A DNA stretch of 18,184 nt from JBBQUN01 sp038212405 (GTDB lineage: Bacteria > Actinomycetota > Acidimicrobiia > Acidimicrobiales > SZUA-35). The notes beneath the pieces are model-generated. The model was not told the DNA's origin, did not search any database, and was given only the letters and a program-made list of their open reading frames with translations. This document shows, one piece after another, positions 1 to 6,142 of this stretch. Both the position numbers and the translations under genes were made by a program. The stretch covers positions 1 to 18,184 of the forward strand of contig JBBQUN010000073.1 of assembly GCA_038212405.1 (NCBI GenBank), written 5' to 3'. Position 1 is the first letter of the stretch; the number at the start of each line of letters is the position of its first letter.

Positions 1-906
1 GCGCGCTTTCTCATTGCCCGTCGACGTTCCGACACACCAAGGCGTCGTGTGACTCTTCGCTCCGATGGCACCATCAACGAACCAGTGATCCCGGTGCCCG
101 ATCGTTCACCGGCCGTCGATCCCGATGCGTTCAACACCGAACTACGCAAGCGAGTGTCAGCTGCACGACGGGTCGTGATGGCTCAACACCGCCGCTCGAA
201 TCCCGATCCCGTCGAGTTGCTGACCATCGCCAGTCGAGACGACGGGCAACGTTGGACTCGCCGACGTGGTGACCCAGACTTCACCCGAGTCAGCATCGCC
301 CACGCCGAGCGGCCGTGGCACCCCAAGTTCGACAACATCGCTCGAATCCCCAATGCCAGTGCCATCGCTCTCGATGACCTGCGCTACCTGGTTGCCGCGT
401 CGCTCACTGCCGACTTGAGCCACGGGGCTCTTGCCATCGTTGGTGACCGCGCTGCCGGCCTTGCCGTTGCCCGCCAGATCATGATCTCGCTGGCCACGCT
501 CACTGCTCCCAGCGACCTCGAAATCGCGGTACTCGCACCGTGGCACAAGGCAAGCTTCTGGCATTGGGCCGACGAGCTCCCCCATACCCAAAGCGGTGGG
601 AACCATGCCCTTCCGGTGCTCTTCGTCGACGGCGCCGACCAGCTGGACGACTCGCTCGGAGCTGCACTCATCGACTCCTGCGGAGCAGGAGCGGTGATCT
701 TGGCCGAACAGTCGAGCGACATCACGGTCAGGTGTTCGACGACCATGATGATCATGTCCGATGGCCGAGCCACCGTGATCGACCATCGCACCGGGGAAAC
801 CGTGATGGGCACCACGCCACTCGGGCTCACCCAACAATTGGCCGGGTCGGCGGCTGCCGAACTCCGCAACGCAACGCTGGGTGCTGTGCAAACCGCTGTC
901 GCCTGA
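1..906 (+). CDS. EccC/EssC-like protein, pre-ATPase region only (5' partial)
   Basis: The reading frame is open to the left edge, so the true start lies outside; a GTG at 49 is the first start codon seen inside. The visible part begins with an Arg-rich stretch, typical of the segment after the membrane helices of type VII secretion FtsK/SpoIIIE proteins. Counting from the GTG, it then carries the family pattern NPDPVELLTIA (51-61), RWTRRRGDPDFTRV (68-81) and an IVGDRAAGLAVARQ segment (130-143) followed by LATLTAPSDLEIAVLA. In EccC/EssC these come just before the first FtsK ATPase domain. Here the protein stops at TGA 904-906, where that domain should begin: there is no Walker A motif, and the next gene is on the other strand. 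It could be a naturally ATPase-less relative, a split gene, or a truncation. Homology was judged by motif recall only. Role: inferred membrane-associated secretion or scaffold component. Confidence 0.6.
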   Translation, partial: ARFLIARRRSDTPRRRVTLRSDGTINEPVIPVPDRSPAVDPDAFNTELRKRVSAARRVVMAQHRRSNPDPVELLTIASRDDGQRWTRRRGDPDFTRVSIAHAERPWHPKFDNIARIPNASAIALDDLRYLVAASLTADLSHGALAIVGDRAAGLAVARQIMISLATLTAPSDLEIAVLAPWHKASFWHWADELPHTQSGGNHALPVLFVDGADQLDDSLGAALIDSCGAGAVILAEQSSDITVRCSTTMMIMSDGRATVIDHRTGETVMGTTPLGLTQQLAGSAAAELRNATLGAVQTAVA

Positions 907-947
907 TCGGCTAGGCACCGCCAAGGAACAGAACAGGAATGGCGGCG

Positions 948-2120
948 CTACTTCTTCGTTGGCGATGGCAAACCGACCCGCGCTTCGCCGTTCGCCCAGT
1001 CTGGCCAACGTTCGCGACTCTTTTGCGCGAGCTTGTGCATCAAGGCGATGGCACCGGGGTCGTCGTCGCCGGGCCGGGTCTCGATGACACCATCGTTCAT
1101 CATCGCCTGGATGATCGCTCGACCGAGATCGGTCCGAACGATGGTGAGCGTCCAGTCGGTGAGTTCTCCAATACCACCAGTCGAGATGTCCGCATGCTCG
1201 GCGGCGAAATCGGGACAGTGGTTGCATCCCTCACGGGTCCACGCGTGGCACTCCTTGAGATTGATCTCGTGGTAGTCGCCGTTCTTCATCCAGATCTGGA
1301 ACACACCCTTGATGTTCATCTTCACGATGTCTTGCTTGTCGAGCCCGTACTTGATGCCGAACAGCTCGTCGAAGAGTGAATCATCGAAGCTCTTCGAGCA
1401 CAGCAGCCCGATGTTGAGCTTGATCGGCTTGCCGACCTTGCCCACCTTGCGATGCCACATGACAGGGGCGATCGACGACTGACAGCTCATGCCGACCAGC
1501 GCCAGGTTCTCGAGTCCGCGCTCGCGAGCCTCGTCGTAGGCGAGCGTGTTCGCCGAGTAGGTGTAGCGACTCCCTGCACCCGCAAGCACTTCCTCGGCAT
1601 TGGTGGCAACGCCCGGGGCAGCTTTCCATCCACTACCGCCCTCGAGCATGGAAACGAGGGCACCATCGATGATGTTGTTCTCGAGGCTCCAGATCAGGAT
1701 CTGGGAAACCAGGCCACCGTCTTGGCCCTTCTCGTAGACATCATCGTTCTTGGCCCGCACCAGCATGATGTCTTTGTAGATGCCTGCCATCGCATCGGGC
1801 TCACGATCGAAGCCAAACAGGTGCTCGTTTGCTTCGCCTTCCCAATCTCGGAACCGCGGGCATGCACGGGTGCATGACGTGCAGCCTTTCTCGCCGTGAC
1901 CACAATTGGTCGGGCCGAGTTCGTCTTCGAGGTGGAAGGGTTTGTAGGCGCCCGGCTCGTGCTTGTAGCCGATCACGTCGTGTGGACAGGCAATGACACA
2001 GCCGGCACAACCGGTGCAGAGCCCCGAGGTGATCACCTCGTCGTGAAGCTCCTTCCATTGGAAGGTCCACCGCTCCTTCTTCGCTGGGGCGTCCGGGGTG
2101 GGTGCAGCGGTATCGGTCAC
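948..2120 (-). CDS. FrhB/FdhB-family coenzyme F420 hydrogenase/dehydrogenase beta subunit-like protein
   Basis: This 390-residue protein has an N-terminal ferredoxin-like part with two cysteine sets, C35-x2-C38-x2-C41-x3-C45 followed by P, and C73, C80, C83, C87 followed by P. Both fit [4Fe-4S] binding. Next comes the FrhB_FdhB N- and C-terminal region, including GQDGGLVSQIL, ALVGMSCQ, KLNIGLLCSKSF and the Cys-rich REGCNHCPDF segment near residue 305. Proteins of this family bind FAD and transfer electrons between Fe-S clusters and coenzyme F420. F420 as partner is known for the family; the actual electron donor here is unknown. No hydrogenase or formate dehydrogenase partner lies beside it, so a stand-alone ferredoxin:F420-type oxidoreductase is an inference. 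The GTG start is supported by a TAGGGT box 6 nt upstream, suggesting a leaderless mRNA. It probably acts in the cytoplasm. Confidence 0.85.
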   Translation of the reverse strand: MTDTAAPTPDAPAKKERWTFQWKELHDEVITSGLCTGCAGCVIACPHDVIGYKHEPGAYKPFHLEDELGPTNCGHGEKGCTSCTRACPRFRDWEGEANEHLFGFDREPDAMAGIYKDIMLVRAKNDDVYEKGQDGGLVSQILIWSLENNIIDGALVSMLEGGSGWKAAPGVATNAEEVLAGAGSRYTYSANTLAYDEARERGLENLALVGMSCQSSIAPVMWHRKVGKVGKPIKLNIGLLCSKSFDDSLFDELFGIKYGLDKQDIVKMNIKGVFQIWMKNGDYHEINLKECHAWTREGCNHCPDFAAEHADISTGGIGELTDWTLTIVRTDLGRAIIQAMMNDGVIETRPGDDDPGAIALMHKLAQKSRERWPDWANGEARVGLPSPTKK

Positions 2121-2126
2121 ACCTGG

Positions 2127-2132
2127 ACCCTA
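2127..2132 (-). promoter_or_regulatory. Putative -10 box of the FrhB-like gene
   Basis: TAGGGT (TANNNT type) ends 6 nt before the GTG at 2120. This spacing would put the transcript start on the start codon, giving a leaderless mRNA. No convincing -35 box is visible, and no Shine-Dalgarno sequence precedes the GTG. Confidence 0.5.
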
Positions 2133-2170
2133 CAGCACGTCGGACGCCATACCCCAACGGCATTCGCTGC

Positions 2171-2515
2171 TCATAGCTCGCCGACTTCGATCACGCATTC
2201 GGCAACGATCTCGACGATTTCTGGTGGCAAAGTGGGCGCCGGCGCCCCTTCGGGAACGTCGGCGGTCAACGACGCCTCGATGGCATCGAACTCGGAGAAC
2301 CGGAGCCGCACCTGGGCGGTGTCGATCACGCACTGACAAATCTCACTCTGGATCACCAGATCGTCGGTCGTCGACGTGCAGGCGGCCATGAAACTGTCGG
2401 CGTTGTCCTGGACGAAATCGAGTTGGACATCGTCGGAACACGAGGTGGCGAGACCTGCCATTGCGACGAGGACGGCGGGGATCAGCAACGGCGCAACGAA
2501 CCGGGGAGGATGCAC
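2171..2515 (-). CDS. Small secreted or lipoprotein-like hypothetical protein
   Basis: I do not recognise this 114-residue protein. It begins with a short basic N-region and a hydrophobic segment (about residues 6-22) ending in GLATSC, so Cys26 could be a lipidated residue. The box is imperfect because Ala, not Leu/Val/Ile, is at -3. The mature part is acidic and has further cysteines at 46, 60, 62 and 107, which could form disulfides outside the cell. The GTG at 2515 was chosen because TACCAT lies 7 nt upstream, as at neighbouring leaderless genes. An in-frame TTG at 2536 would add seven residues. It sits between the FrhB-like gene and the uracil-DNA glycosylase gene on the same strand, but apparently has its own promoter. 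The function is unknown. Confidence 0.6.
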   Translation of the reverse strand: MHPPRFVAPLLIPAVLVAMAGLATSCSDDVQLDFVQDNADSFMAACTSTTDDLVIQSEICQCVIDTAQVRLRFSEFDAIEASLTADVPEGAPAPTLPPEIVEIVAECVIEVGEL

Positions 2516-2522
2516 GAGGCCG

Positions 2523-2528
2523 ATGGTA
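2523..2528 (-). promoter_or_regulatory. Putative -10 box of the small secreted protein gene
   Basis: TACCAT (TANNNT) lies 7 nt before the GTG at 2515. It favours that start over the upstream TTG at 2536, which would fall before the expected transcript start. No -35 box was recognised. Confidence 0.4.
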
Positions 2529-2567
2529 GTGCCCAAAGTGCCACCCGCCCTTCGAGGTCGACACTCC

Positions 2568-2615
2568 AGGTTCGGCGTTCGTCAGGTTCGGCGTTCGTCA
2601 GGTTCGGCGTTCGTC
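2568..2615. repeat. 16-bp tandem repeat, three perfect copies
   Basis: AGGTTCGGCGTTCGTC occurs at 2568-2583, 2584-2599 and 2600-2615 without mismatch. The third copy is the coding 3' end of the uracil-DNA glycosylase gene (minus strand, stop TGA at 2600-2598); the other two lie after the stop. The array thus looks like a duplication of the gene's last codons outward into the 3' region. Confidence 0.9.
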
Positions 2616-3329
2616 GATGATCGACTTCGCTCGATCGAACACCGCGTCGAGCATCGGCTCGGTGAGACGGCCGGTGAAGGTGTTCTGCTGCGAGACGTGG
2701 TAGCTGCCGAGCAAGACGCGTCCGACAGCCGACCCTGATCCGACGCCGAACTCGACTTCGACGCCGTGGCCGAAGCTCGGCCTCGGCTTGATCCCGAAGT
2801 AGGACGCCAATCCTTGGTAGGCAAACCCGCCAAGCGCGATGAAAACAATCGGGTCGAGCAGGTTGATCTCACGATCGAGGAAGGGCCTGCAGGTATCGCG
2901 TTCGATGGTGGTGGGCTTGTTCGCTGGCGGAGCGCATTTCACCGGGGAGGTCACGAACGCACCGTTCAGCACCAAACCATCGTCGACGTCGGTACTCGTT
3001 GGCTGGTTGGCAAAACCCGCCCGATACATCGCTCGGTAGAGCCAATCGCCGCTGCGGTCACCGGTGAACATACGGCCGGTTCGATTGGCTCCGTGCGCCG
3101 CCGGCGCGAGTCCGACGACCATCAGCTTCGCCGTTGGGTCACCAAAGCCAGGAACGCCTCGGCCCCAGTAGTTCCAATCCGCATAGGCCGCTCGCTTCTC
3201 GATCGCCACCTGCTCGCGCCATTCGACGAGCCGTGGACACGACCGACACGCTGACACCTCACCCGCCACCTCAGCGAGCGAATCTGGACTGCTCGTCTTG
3301 CTGTTTGCGTTCGACCGATCTGCTGCCAC
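2598..3329 (-). CDS. Uracil-DNA glycosylase, family 5 (UdgB type)
   Basis: A 243-residue base-excision repair enzyme that removes uracil (in family 5 also other deaminated bases) from DNA. Motif A is GLAPAAHGANRTGRMFTGD at 73-91 and motif B is GSYHVSQQNTFTGRLT at 208-223, with His211 in the usual place. Four cysteines, C28-x2-C31, C132 and C147, match the [4Fe-4S] ligands of family 4/5 enzymes. Motif A has no Asp/Glu in the usual water-activating position, as is known for family 5. The frame stays open to 3674 across the divergent phosphatase gene, but that part encodes only the mirror of the phosphatase repeats. The GTG at 3329 is preferred because TACGGT lies 6 nt upstream and conserved sequence begins soon after. 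A 16-bp repeat array overlaps the stop codon. Confidence 0.9.
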   Translation of the reverse strand: MAADRSNANSKTSSPDSLAEVAGEVSACRSCPRLVEWREQVAIEKRAAYADWNYWGRGVPGFGDPTAKLMVVGLAPAAHGANRTGRMFTGDRSGDWLYRAMYRAGFANQPTSTDVDDGLVLNGAFVTSPVKCAPPANKPTTIERDTCRPFLDREINLLDPIVFIALGGFAYQGLASYFGIKPRPSFGHGVEVEFGVGSGSAVGRVLLGSYHVSQQNTFTGRLTEPMLDAVFDRAKSIIDERRT

Positions 3330-3335
3330 ACCAAA

Positions 3336-3341
3336 ACCGTA
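3336..3341 (-). promoter_or_regulatory. Putative -10 box of the uracil-DNA glycosylase gene
   Basis: TACGGT ends 6 nt before the GTG at 3329, consistent with a leaderless transcript. It lies only 2 bp from the oppositely oriented box of the phosphatase operon, so the two promoters would overlap. Confidence 0.45.
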
Positions 3342-3343
3342 GG

Positions 3344-3349
3344 TACCGT
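3344..3349 (+). promoter_or_regulatory. Putative -10 box of the phosphatase/DUF3090/kinase-fold operon
   Basis: TACCGT lies 8 nt before the ATG at 3358. No Shine-Dalgarno sequence is visible. With the mirror box at 3336-3341 it forms a back-to-back divergent promoter with starts only 28 bp apart. Confidence 0.4.
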
Positions 3350-3357
3350 GCAACCCA

Positions 3358-4152
3358 ATGGCACCCGCACCGAAGACTCCACGTACCAAAAACGCCGCTG
3401 CGACGAGCGCTGTTGCGAAGACCGTCGCCTCGAAGACCATCGCCTCGAAGACCATCGCCTCGAAGACCATCGCTGCTGCAAAGAAGAGCAGCAAGCGGAC
3501 CGCGACCAAGACCAGCGGGGTAAAGCCAACGACGATCTTGCTGGTACGCCACGGCCGAACGCCAACCACCGGCCAGGTCCTCCCCGGACGAGCGAAGGGC
3601 CTCCACCTCAGCGATGAAGGCGTCGCCCAGGCGCAGCGTGCCGCCGATCGCATCGCCAATCTCGGCGAAGGCAAGATCGCTGCGGTCTACAGCTCACCGA
3701 TGGAACGCGCTCGGGAGACCGCCGCTCCCATCGGCAAGGCAACCAGCAACAAGGTGAAGGTCCGCAAGGGTCTGGTCGAGGCCGACTTCGGCGAATGGAC
3801 CGGCCGCAAGCTGATCGATCTCAACAAGCTGCCCGAGTGGAGTCAGGTGCAGCGCTACCCCAGCGGCTTTCGTTTCCCCGGTGGTGAATCCTTCACCGAG
3901 ATGCAACAGCGCATGACCAACGACCTCGCCGTACTCGTTGCCGCCCACCCCGGCGAGACCATCGTGTGCGCTTCGCACGCCGACACGATCAAGGCGGCGG
4001 TCGCGCATGCGATGGGCACCCACCTCGACCTTTTCCAACGCATCGTCATCGGGCCCTGTTCGATCTCTGCCATCACCTACACCACCAGCGGCCCGATCAT
4101 CCTTGCGGTGAATTCGATGGGCGACGATCTCTCCACCCTGATCCCCAGCTGA
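3358..4152 (+). CDS. Histidine phosphatase (phosphoglycerate mutase-like, MSMEG_4193 type) with Lys/Ala repeat tail
   Basis: Residues 57-264 form a histidine phosphatase domain. It has the LLVRHGRT motif (catalytic His65), the SSPMERARET arginine motif near 112-121, the acid in LVEADFGEWTG (Glu141 or nearby) and the second histidine in CASHADT (His207). The family forms a phospho-histidine intermediate and acts on phosphorylated small molecules or proteins; the substrate of this subgroup is not known to me. It is the first gene of a tight operon with the DUF3090 and SCO1664-family genes, the same trio as Rv2135c-Rv2134c-Rv2133c. The N-terminal 56 residues are unusual: almost all Lys, Ala, Thr and Ser with KTIAS repeats, like the basic tails of actinobacterial HU proteins. 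No ATG or GTG start lies between 3358 and the phosphatase domain, so the tail is probably real. Confidence 0.88.
   Translation: MAPAPKTPRTKNAAATSAVAKTVASKTIASKTIASKTIAAAKKSSKRTATKTSGVKPTTILLVRHGRTPTTGQVLPGRAKGLHLSDEGVAQAQRAADRIANLGEGKIAAVYSSPMERARETAAPIGKATSNKVKVRKGLVEADFGEWTGRKLIDLNKLPEWSQVQRYPSGFRFPGGESFTEMQQRMTNDLAVLVAAHPGETIVCASHADTIKAAVAHAMGTHLDLFQRIVIGPCSISAITYTTSGPIILAVNSMGDDLSTLIPS
3418..3477 (+). repeat. 15-bp in-frame tandem repeat, four copies
   Basis: Four 15-bp units start at 3418, 3433, 3448 and 3463 and encode KTVAS, KTIAS, KTIAS and KTIAA within the basic N-terminal tail of the phosphatase. The second and third copies are identical at DNA level. The period keeps the reading frame, so copy number could vary without breaking the gene. 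Confidence 0.9.
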
Positions 4153-4164
4153 CCAATCACCCTC

Positions 4165-4674
4165 ATGTCCGACTCCTTCGACTTCCGTACCGCCAATCAC
4201 TTCACCGCCGGAGCCATTGGCGAGCCCGGCCGGCGAGTGTTTTTTCTCCAGGCCGGCGACCAACACCAACATGTGTCGTTCAAGGTCGAGAAACAGCAGG
4301 CGATTGCCCTGGCGTCCTTTCTCCGTACCGTGCTCGAGGATCTCCCGGTTCCCGAAAGTGCGCCACACCCGATTGCGTTGGTGAATCCGATCGAGCCGGC
4401 CTGGATCGTTGGCCAGATCGCCGTCGGCACCGCCGAACCGGGAGAAATCATGATCTTGGTCGAGGAGCTCGTCATTCCCGACGAAGACGACGACGAGGAC
4501 TCGTTCGAGGCTTTCGAGGAGAGCGGGGCGCGCTGTACAGCGAACATCACGATCGCACAGGCCGCCAATTTCATTCGCACGGTGGACGAACTCGTCAGCC
4601 AAAGCCGCCCGCCCTGTCGCATCTGCGGCGGACCGCTCGATCCCGATGGGCATGCGTGCCCACGCCTGAACTGA
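4165..4674 (+). CDS. DUF3090 family protein (TIGR03847 type)
   Basis: This 169-residue cytoplasmic protein is recognised by the N-terminal pattern FTAGAIGEPGRRVFFLQA (about 13-30), then VSFKVEKQQAIAL, and a C-terminal mini zinc-ribbon-like end with C151-x2-C154, H163 and C165 in PCRICGGPLDPDGHACPR. The middle is strongly acidic around residues 108-120. No biochemical function is established to my knowledge. It sits 12 bp after the phosphatase gene and 7 bp before the SCO1664-family gene, and this order is conserved across Actinobacteria. An accessory or substrate-presenting role for the kinase-fold/phosphatase pair is inference. The ATG at 4165 has no clear Shine-Dalgarno sequence, so translation may be coupled to the upstream gene. 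Confidence 0.88.
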   Translation: MSDSFDFRTANHFTAGAIGEPGRRVFFLQAGDQHQHVSFKVEKQQAIALASFLRTVLEDLPVPESAPHPIALVNPIEPAWIVGQIAVGTAEPGEIMILVEELVIPDEDDDEDSFEAFEESGARCTANITIAQAANFIRTVDELVSQSRPPCRICGGPLDPDGHACPRLN

Positions 4675-4681
4675 CCTCGTC

Positions 4682-5431
4682 GTGACGAACGAGTCCCACC
4701 CTGCATTCGATCTGACCGCCGAGCAATTGACCGGACTGTTCGAGTCGGGGGAGATCGACGTCGAGGGCCGGATGCCCTATAGCTCCAACGCCACGCTCCT
4801 CGTGACCGTCCGAGGGTTCGACGACGGCGGCGATCCGATCGAGCATCGTGCCATCTACAAGCCCGGCCAGGGCGAGCGGCCCCTGTGGGACTTCCCCGAA
4901 GGCCTCTACAAACGCGAGGCCGCCATGTACCGCCTTGCCCGAGCGCTCGACCTCGAGGTCATCCCCCCAACGACGGTCGCCATCGGCCCCTTCGGCGAGG
5001 GATCGTTCCAGACCTTCGTCGACGCCGACTTCGAGCAGCACTACTTCACCCTGCACGAGGCCGGTATCGGGCTCGATGCCATGCGGGCATTGGCGGTGCT
5101 CGACATCATTGGCAACAACGCCGACCGTAAGTCGGGCCACTGCCTCATTGGTCCCGACAATCGCATCTACGGCATCGACAACGGACTGTCTTTCCATGCA
5201 CAGTTCAAGCTGCGCACGGTGATCTGGGATTTCGTTGGCGAACCCATCCCCGAACCGCTACTCCAGAGCATCGAGCGCTTCCTCGCCGGCGGACCACCGG
5301 TCGAGCTCGCTTGCCTGCTGGACCGCTTCGAGATCGACGCCATGCAAACTCGAGCAAAGGCCCTTCTCGACGGCGGCGTATTTCCTGCCGACGACACCGA
5401 CGGCCATCGTTGGCCGTGGCCCCTGGTCTAG
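4682..5431 (+). CDS. SCO1664 family protein (TIGR03843), PI3/4-kinase-like fold
   Basis: A 249-residue protein with the family signature GRMPYSSNATLLV (29-41), a candidate nucleotide-binding lysine in YKPGQGERPLWDFPEG (Lys60), Glu79 in KREAAMYR, the catalytic-loop-like DIIGNNADRKSGH (141-153) and metal-binding-like GIDNGLSFH (Asp166). These resemble the kinase core of PI3/PI4-kinase or HipA-like folds, so phosphotransfer is a reasonable but unproven inference. It is the third gene of the phosphatase/DUF3090 operon. In mycobacteria the same trio lies near mshC of mycothiol synthesis; no mshC is present in this window. The start is GTG at 4682, 7 bp after the DUF3090 stop. The TAG stop begins a short tandem repeat array. 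Confidence 0.87.
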   Translation: MTNESHPAFDLTAEQLTGLFESGEIDVEGRMPYSSNATLLVTVRGFDDGGDPIEHRAIYKPGQGERPLWDFPEGLYKREAAMYRLARALDLEVIPPTTVAIGPFGEGSFQTFVDADFEQHYFTLHEAGIGLDAMRALAVLDIIGNNADRKSGHCLIGPDNRIYGIDNGLSFHAQFKLRTVIWDFVGEPIPEPLLQSIERFLAGGPPVELACLLDRFEIDAMQTRAKALLDGGVFPADDTDGHRWPWPLV

Positions 5432-5484
5432 GAGCACGTCGCTAGGAGCACGTCGTCTCGGAGCACGTCGTCTAGGGTCGTCGT
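5428..5484. repeat. 14/15-bp imperfect tandem repeat at the stop codon of the SCO1664-family gene
   Basis: Units read CTAGGAGCACGTCG (5428-5441), CTAGGAGCACGTCGT (5442-5456), CTCGGAGCACGTCGT (5457-5471) and a shortened CTAGGGTCGTCGT (5472-5484). The first unit contains the TAG stop of the upstream gene and the last one supplies the TAGGGT box of the next gene. Confidence 0.85.
5473..5478 (+). promoter_or_regulatory. Putative -10 box of the flavin reductase-like gene
   Basis: TAGGGT lies 8 nt before the ATG at 5487 and is identical to the box before the FrhB-like gene. It is formed by the last degenerate unit of the tandem repeat, so the promoter may have arisen from the array. No Shine-Dalgarno sequence is visible. 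Confidence 0.4.
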
Positions 5485-5486
5485 CC

Positions 5487-6104
5487 ATGCAAGAGAACAA
5501 GACCAGGTTCGAAACCGCCGACCTCACCGGCGCCGACGGATACAAGCTGCTGACGGGCCTCGTCGTCCCTCGTCCGATCGGCTGGATCGGCTCGGTTTCG
5601 CCCGACGGTGTCCACAACCTTGCTCCCTATTCCTTCTTCAATGCGGTATCGGGCAATCCGCCGATGGTGGTGTTCTCATCTGGCTACGGCGACGGGGTCC
5701 GCAAGGACACCGCCGACAACGTGAAGTCGACCGGTGAGTTCACGGTCAACATCGTGTCCGACACCACGGTCGAGGCCATGAATGCCACGTCGGCTAGCCT
5801 GTCAGCCGATGCCGACGAATTCGCCCATGCCGGTCTCACTCCCCTGGACTCCTCGTTGATCGCCCCCAAGCGGGTCGGCGAGGCCAAGGCGCAGCTCGAA
5901 TGTCGACTGGTCAACGACATGCACATCGGTGCTGATGGCGGCGGCAACTGGCTTTTCGTTGGCGAAGTCGTTGCCTTCTGGGTCGACACTGACGTGCTCG
6001 ACGGTACGCGTGTCGACCAGGCCAAGCTGGCGGCAATCGGTCGCCACGCCGGCAACTTCTACAGCACCACCGAAAACCTGTTCGAGCTCATTCGCCCCGC
6101 CTGA
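5487..6104 (+). CDS. Flavin reductase-like (FMN-binding split barrel, DIM6/NTAB) family protein
   Basis: This 205-residue protein has the flavin reductase-like core VPRPIGWIGSVSPDGVHNLA (27-46), followed by PYSFFNAVSGNPPMVVFSSG, a TGEFTVNIVSD segment and the conserved ECRLVNDMHIG stretch. Members bind FMN in a dimeric split barrel and commonly reduce flavin with NAD(P)H or accept it as cofactor; substrate and partner cannot be read from the sequence. The frame is open upstream into the kinase-fold gene, but the ATG at 5487 starts just before the conserved domain and has a TAGGGT box 8 nt upstream. Only 55 bp separate it from the preceding operon, so partial read-through is possible. It ends convergently with the MocR-type gene. 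Confidence 0.85.
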   Translation: MQENKTRFETADLTGADGYKLLTGLVVPRPIGWIGSVSPDGVHNLAPYSFFNAVSGNPPMVVFSSGYGDGVRKDTADNVKSTGEFTVNIVSDTTVEAMNATSASLSADADEFAHAGLTPLDSSLIAPKRVGEAKAQLECRLVNDMHIGADGGGNWLFVGEVVAFWVDTDVLDGTRVDQAKLAAIGRHAGNFYSTTENLFELIRPA

Positions 6105-6142
6105 ACACGCAGCTCGACCGCCACCGAACGCGCGCTGTTCAG
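6101..6142. terminator. Inverted repeat between convergent genes, possible weak bidirectional terminator
   Basis: CTGAACA (6101-6107) and TGTTCAG (6136-6142) are perfect inverted copies separated by 28 bp. They overlap the stop codons of both convergent genes (TGA 6102-6104 plus, TGA 6141-6139 minus). There is no T-tract and the loop is long, so termination is uncertain. Confidence 0.3.

Noticed and set aside
918..945. Terminator hairpin between the EccC-like fragment and the FrhB-like gene
   Set aside because: CCGCCA (918-923) and TGGCGG (940-945) can pair, but the loop is 16 nt and there is no T-tract, so the structure is weak.
157..1227. Minus-strand open frame of 356 codons across the EccC-like gene and the FrhB-like 3' end
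   Set aside because: It overlaps two better supported genes and encodes an Arg/Ser/Gly-rich sequence without motifs.
3330..3674. N-terminal extension of the uracil-DNA glycosylase by 115 codons
   Set aside because: The extra part is only the reverse reading of the phosphatase repeats (recurring MVFEA), overlaps the phosphatase gene and is absent from family members.
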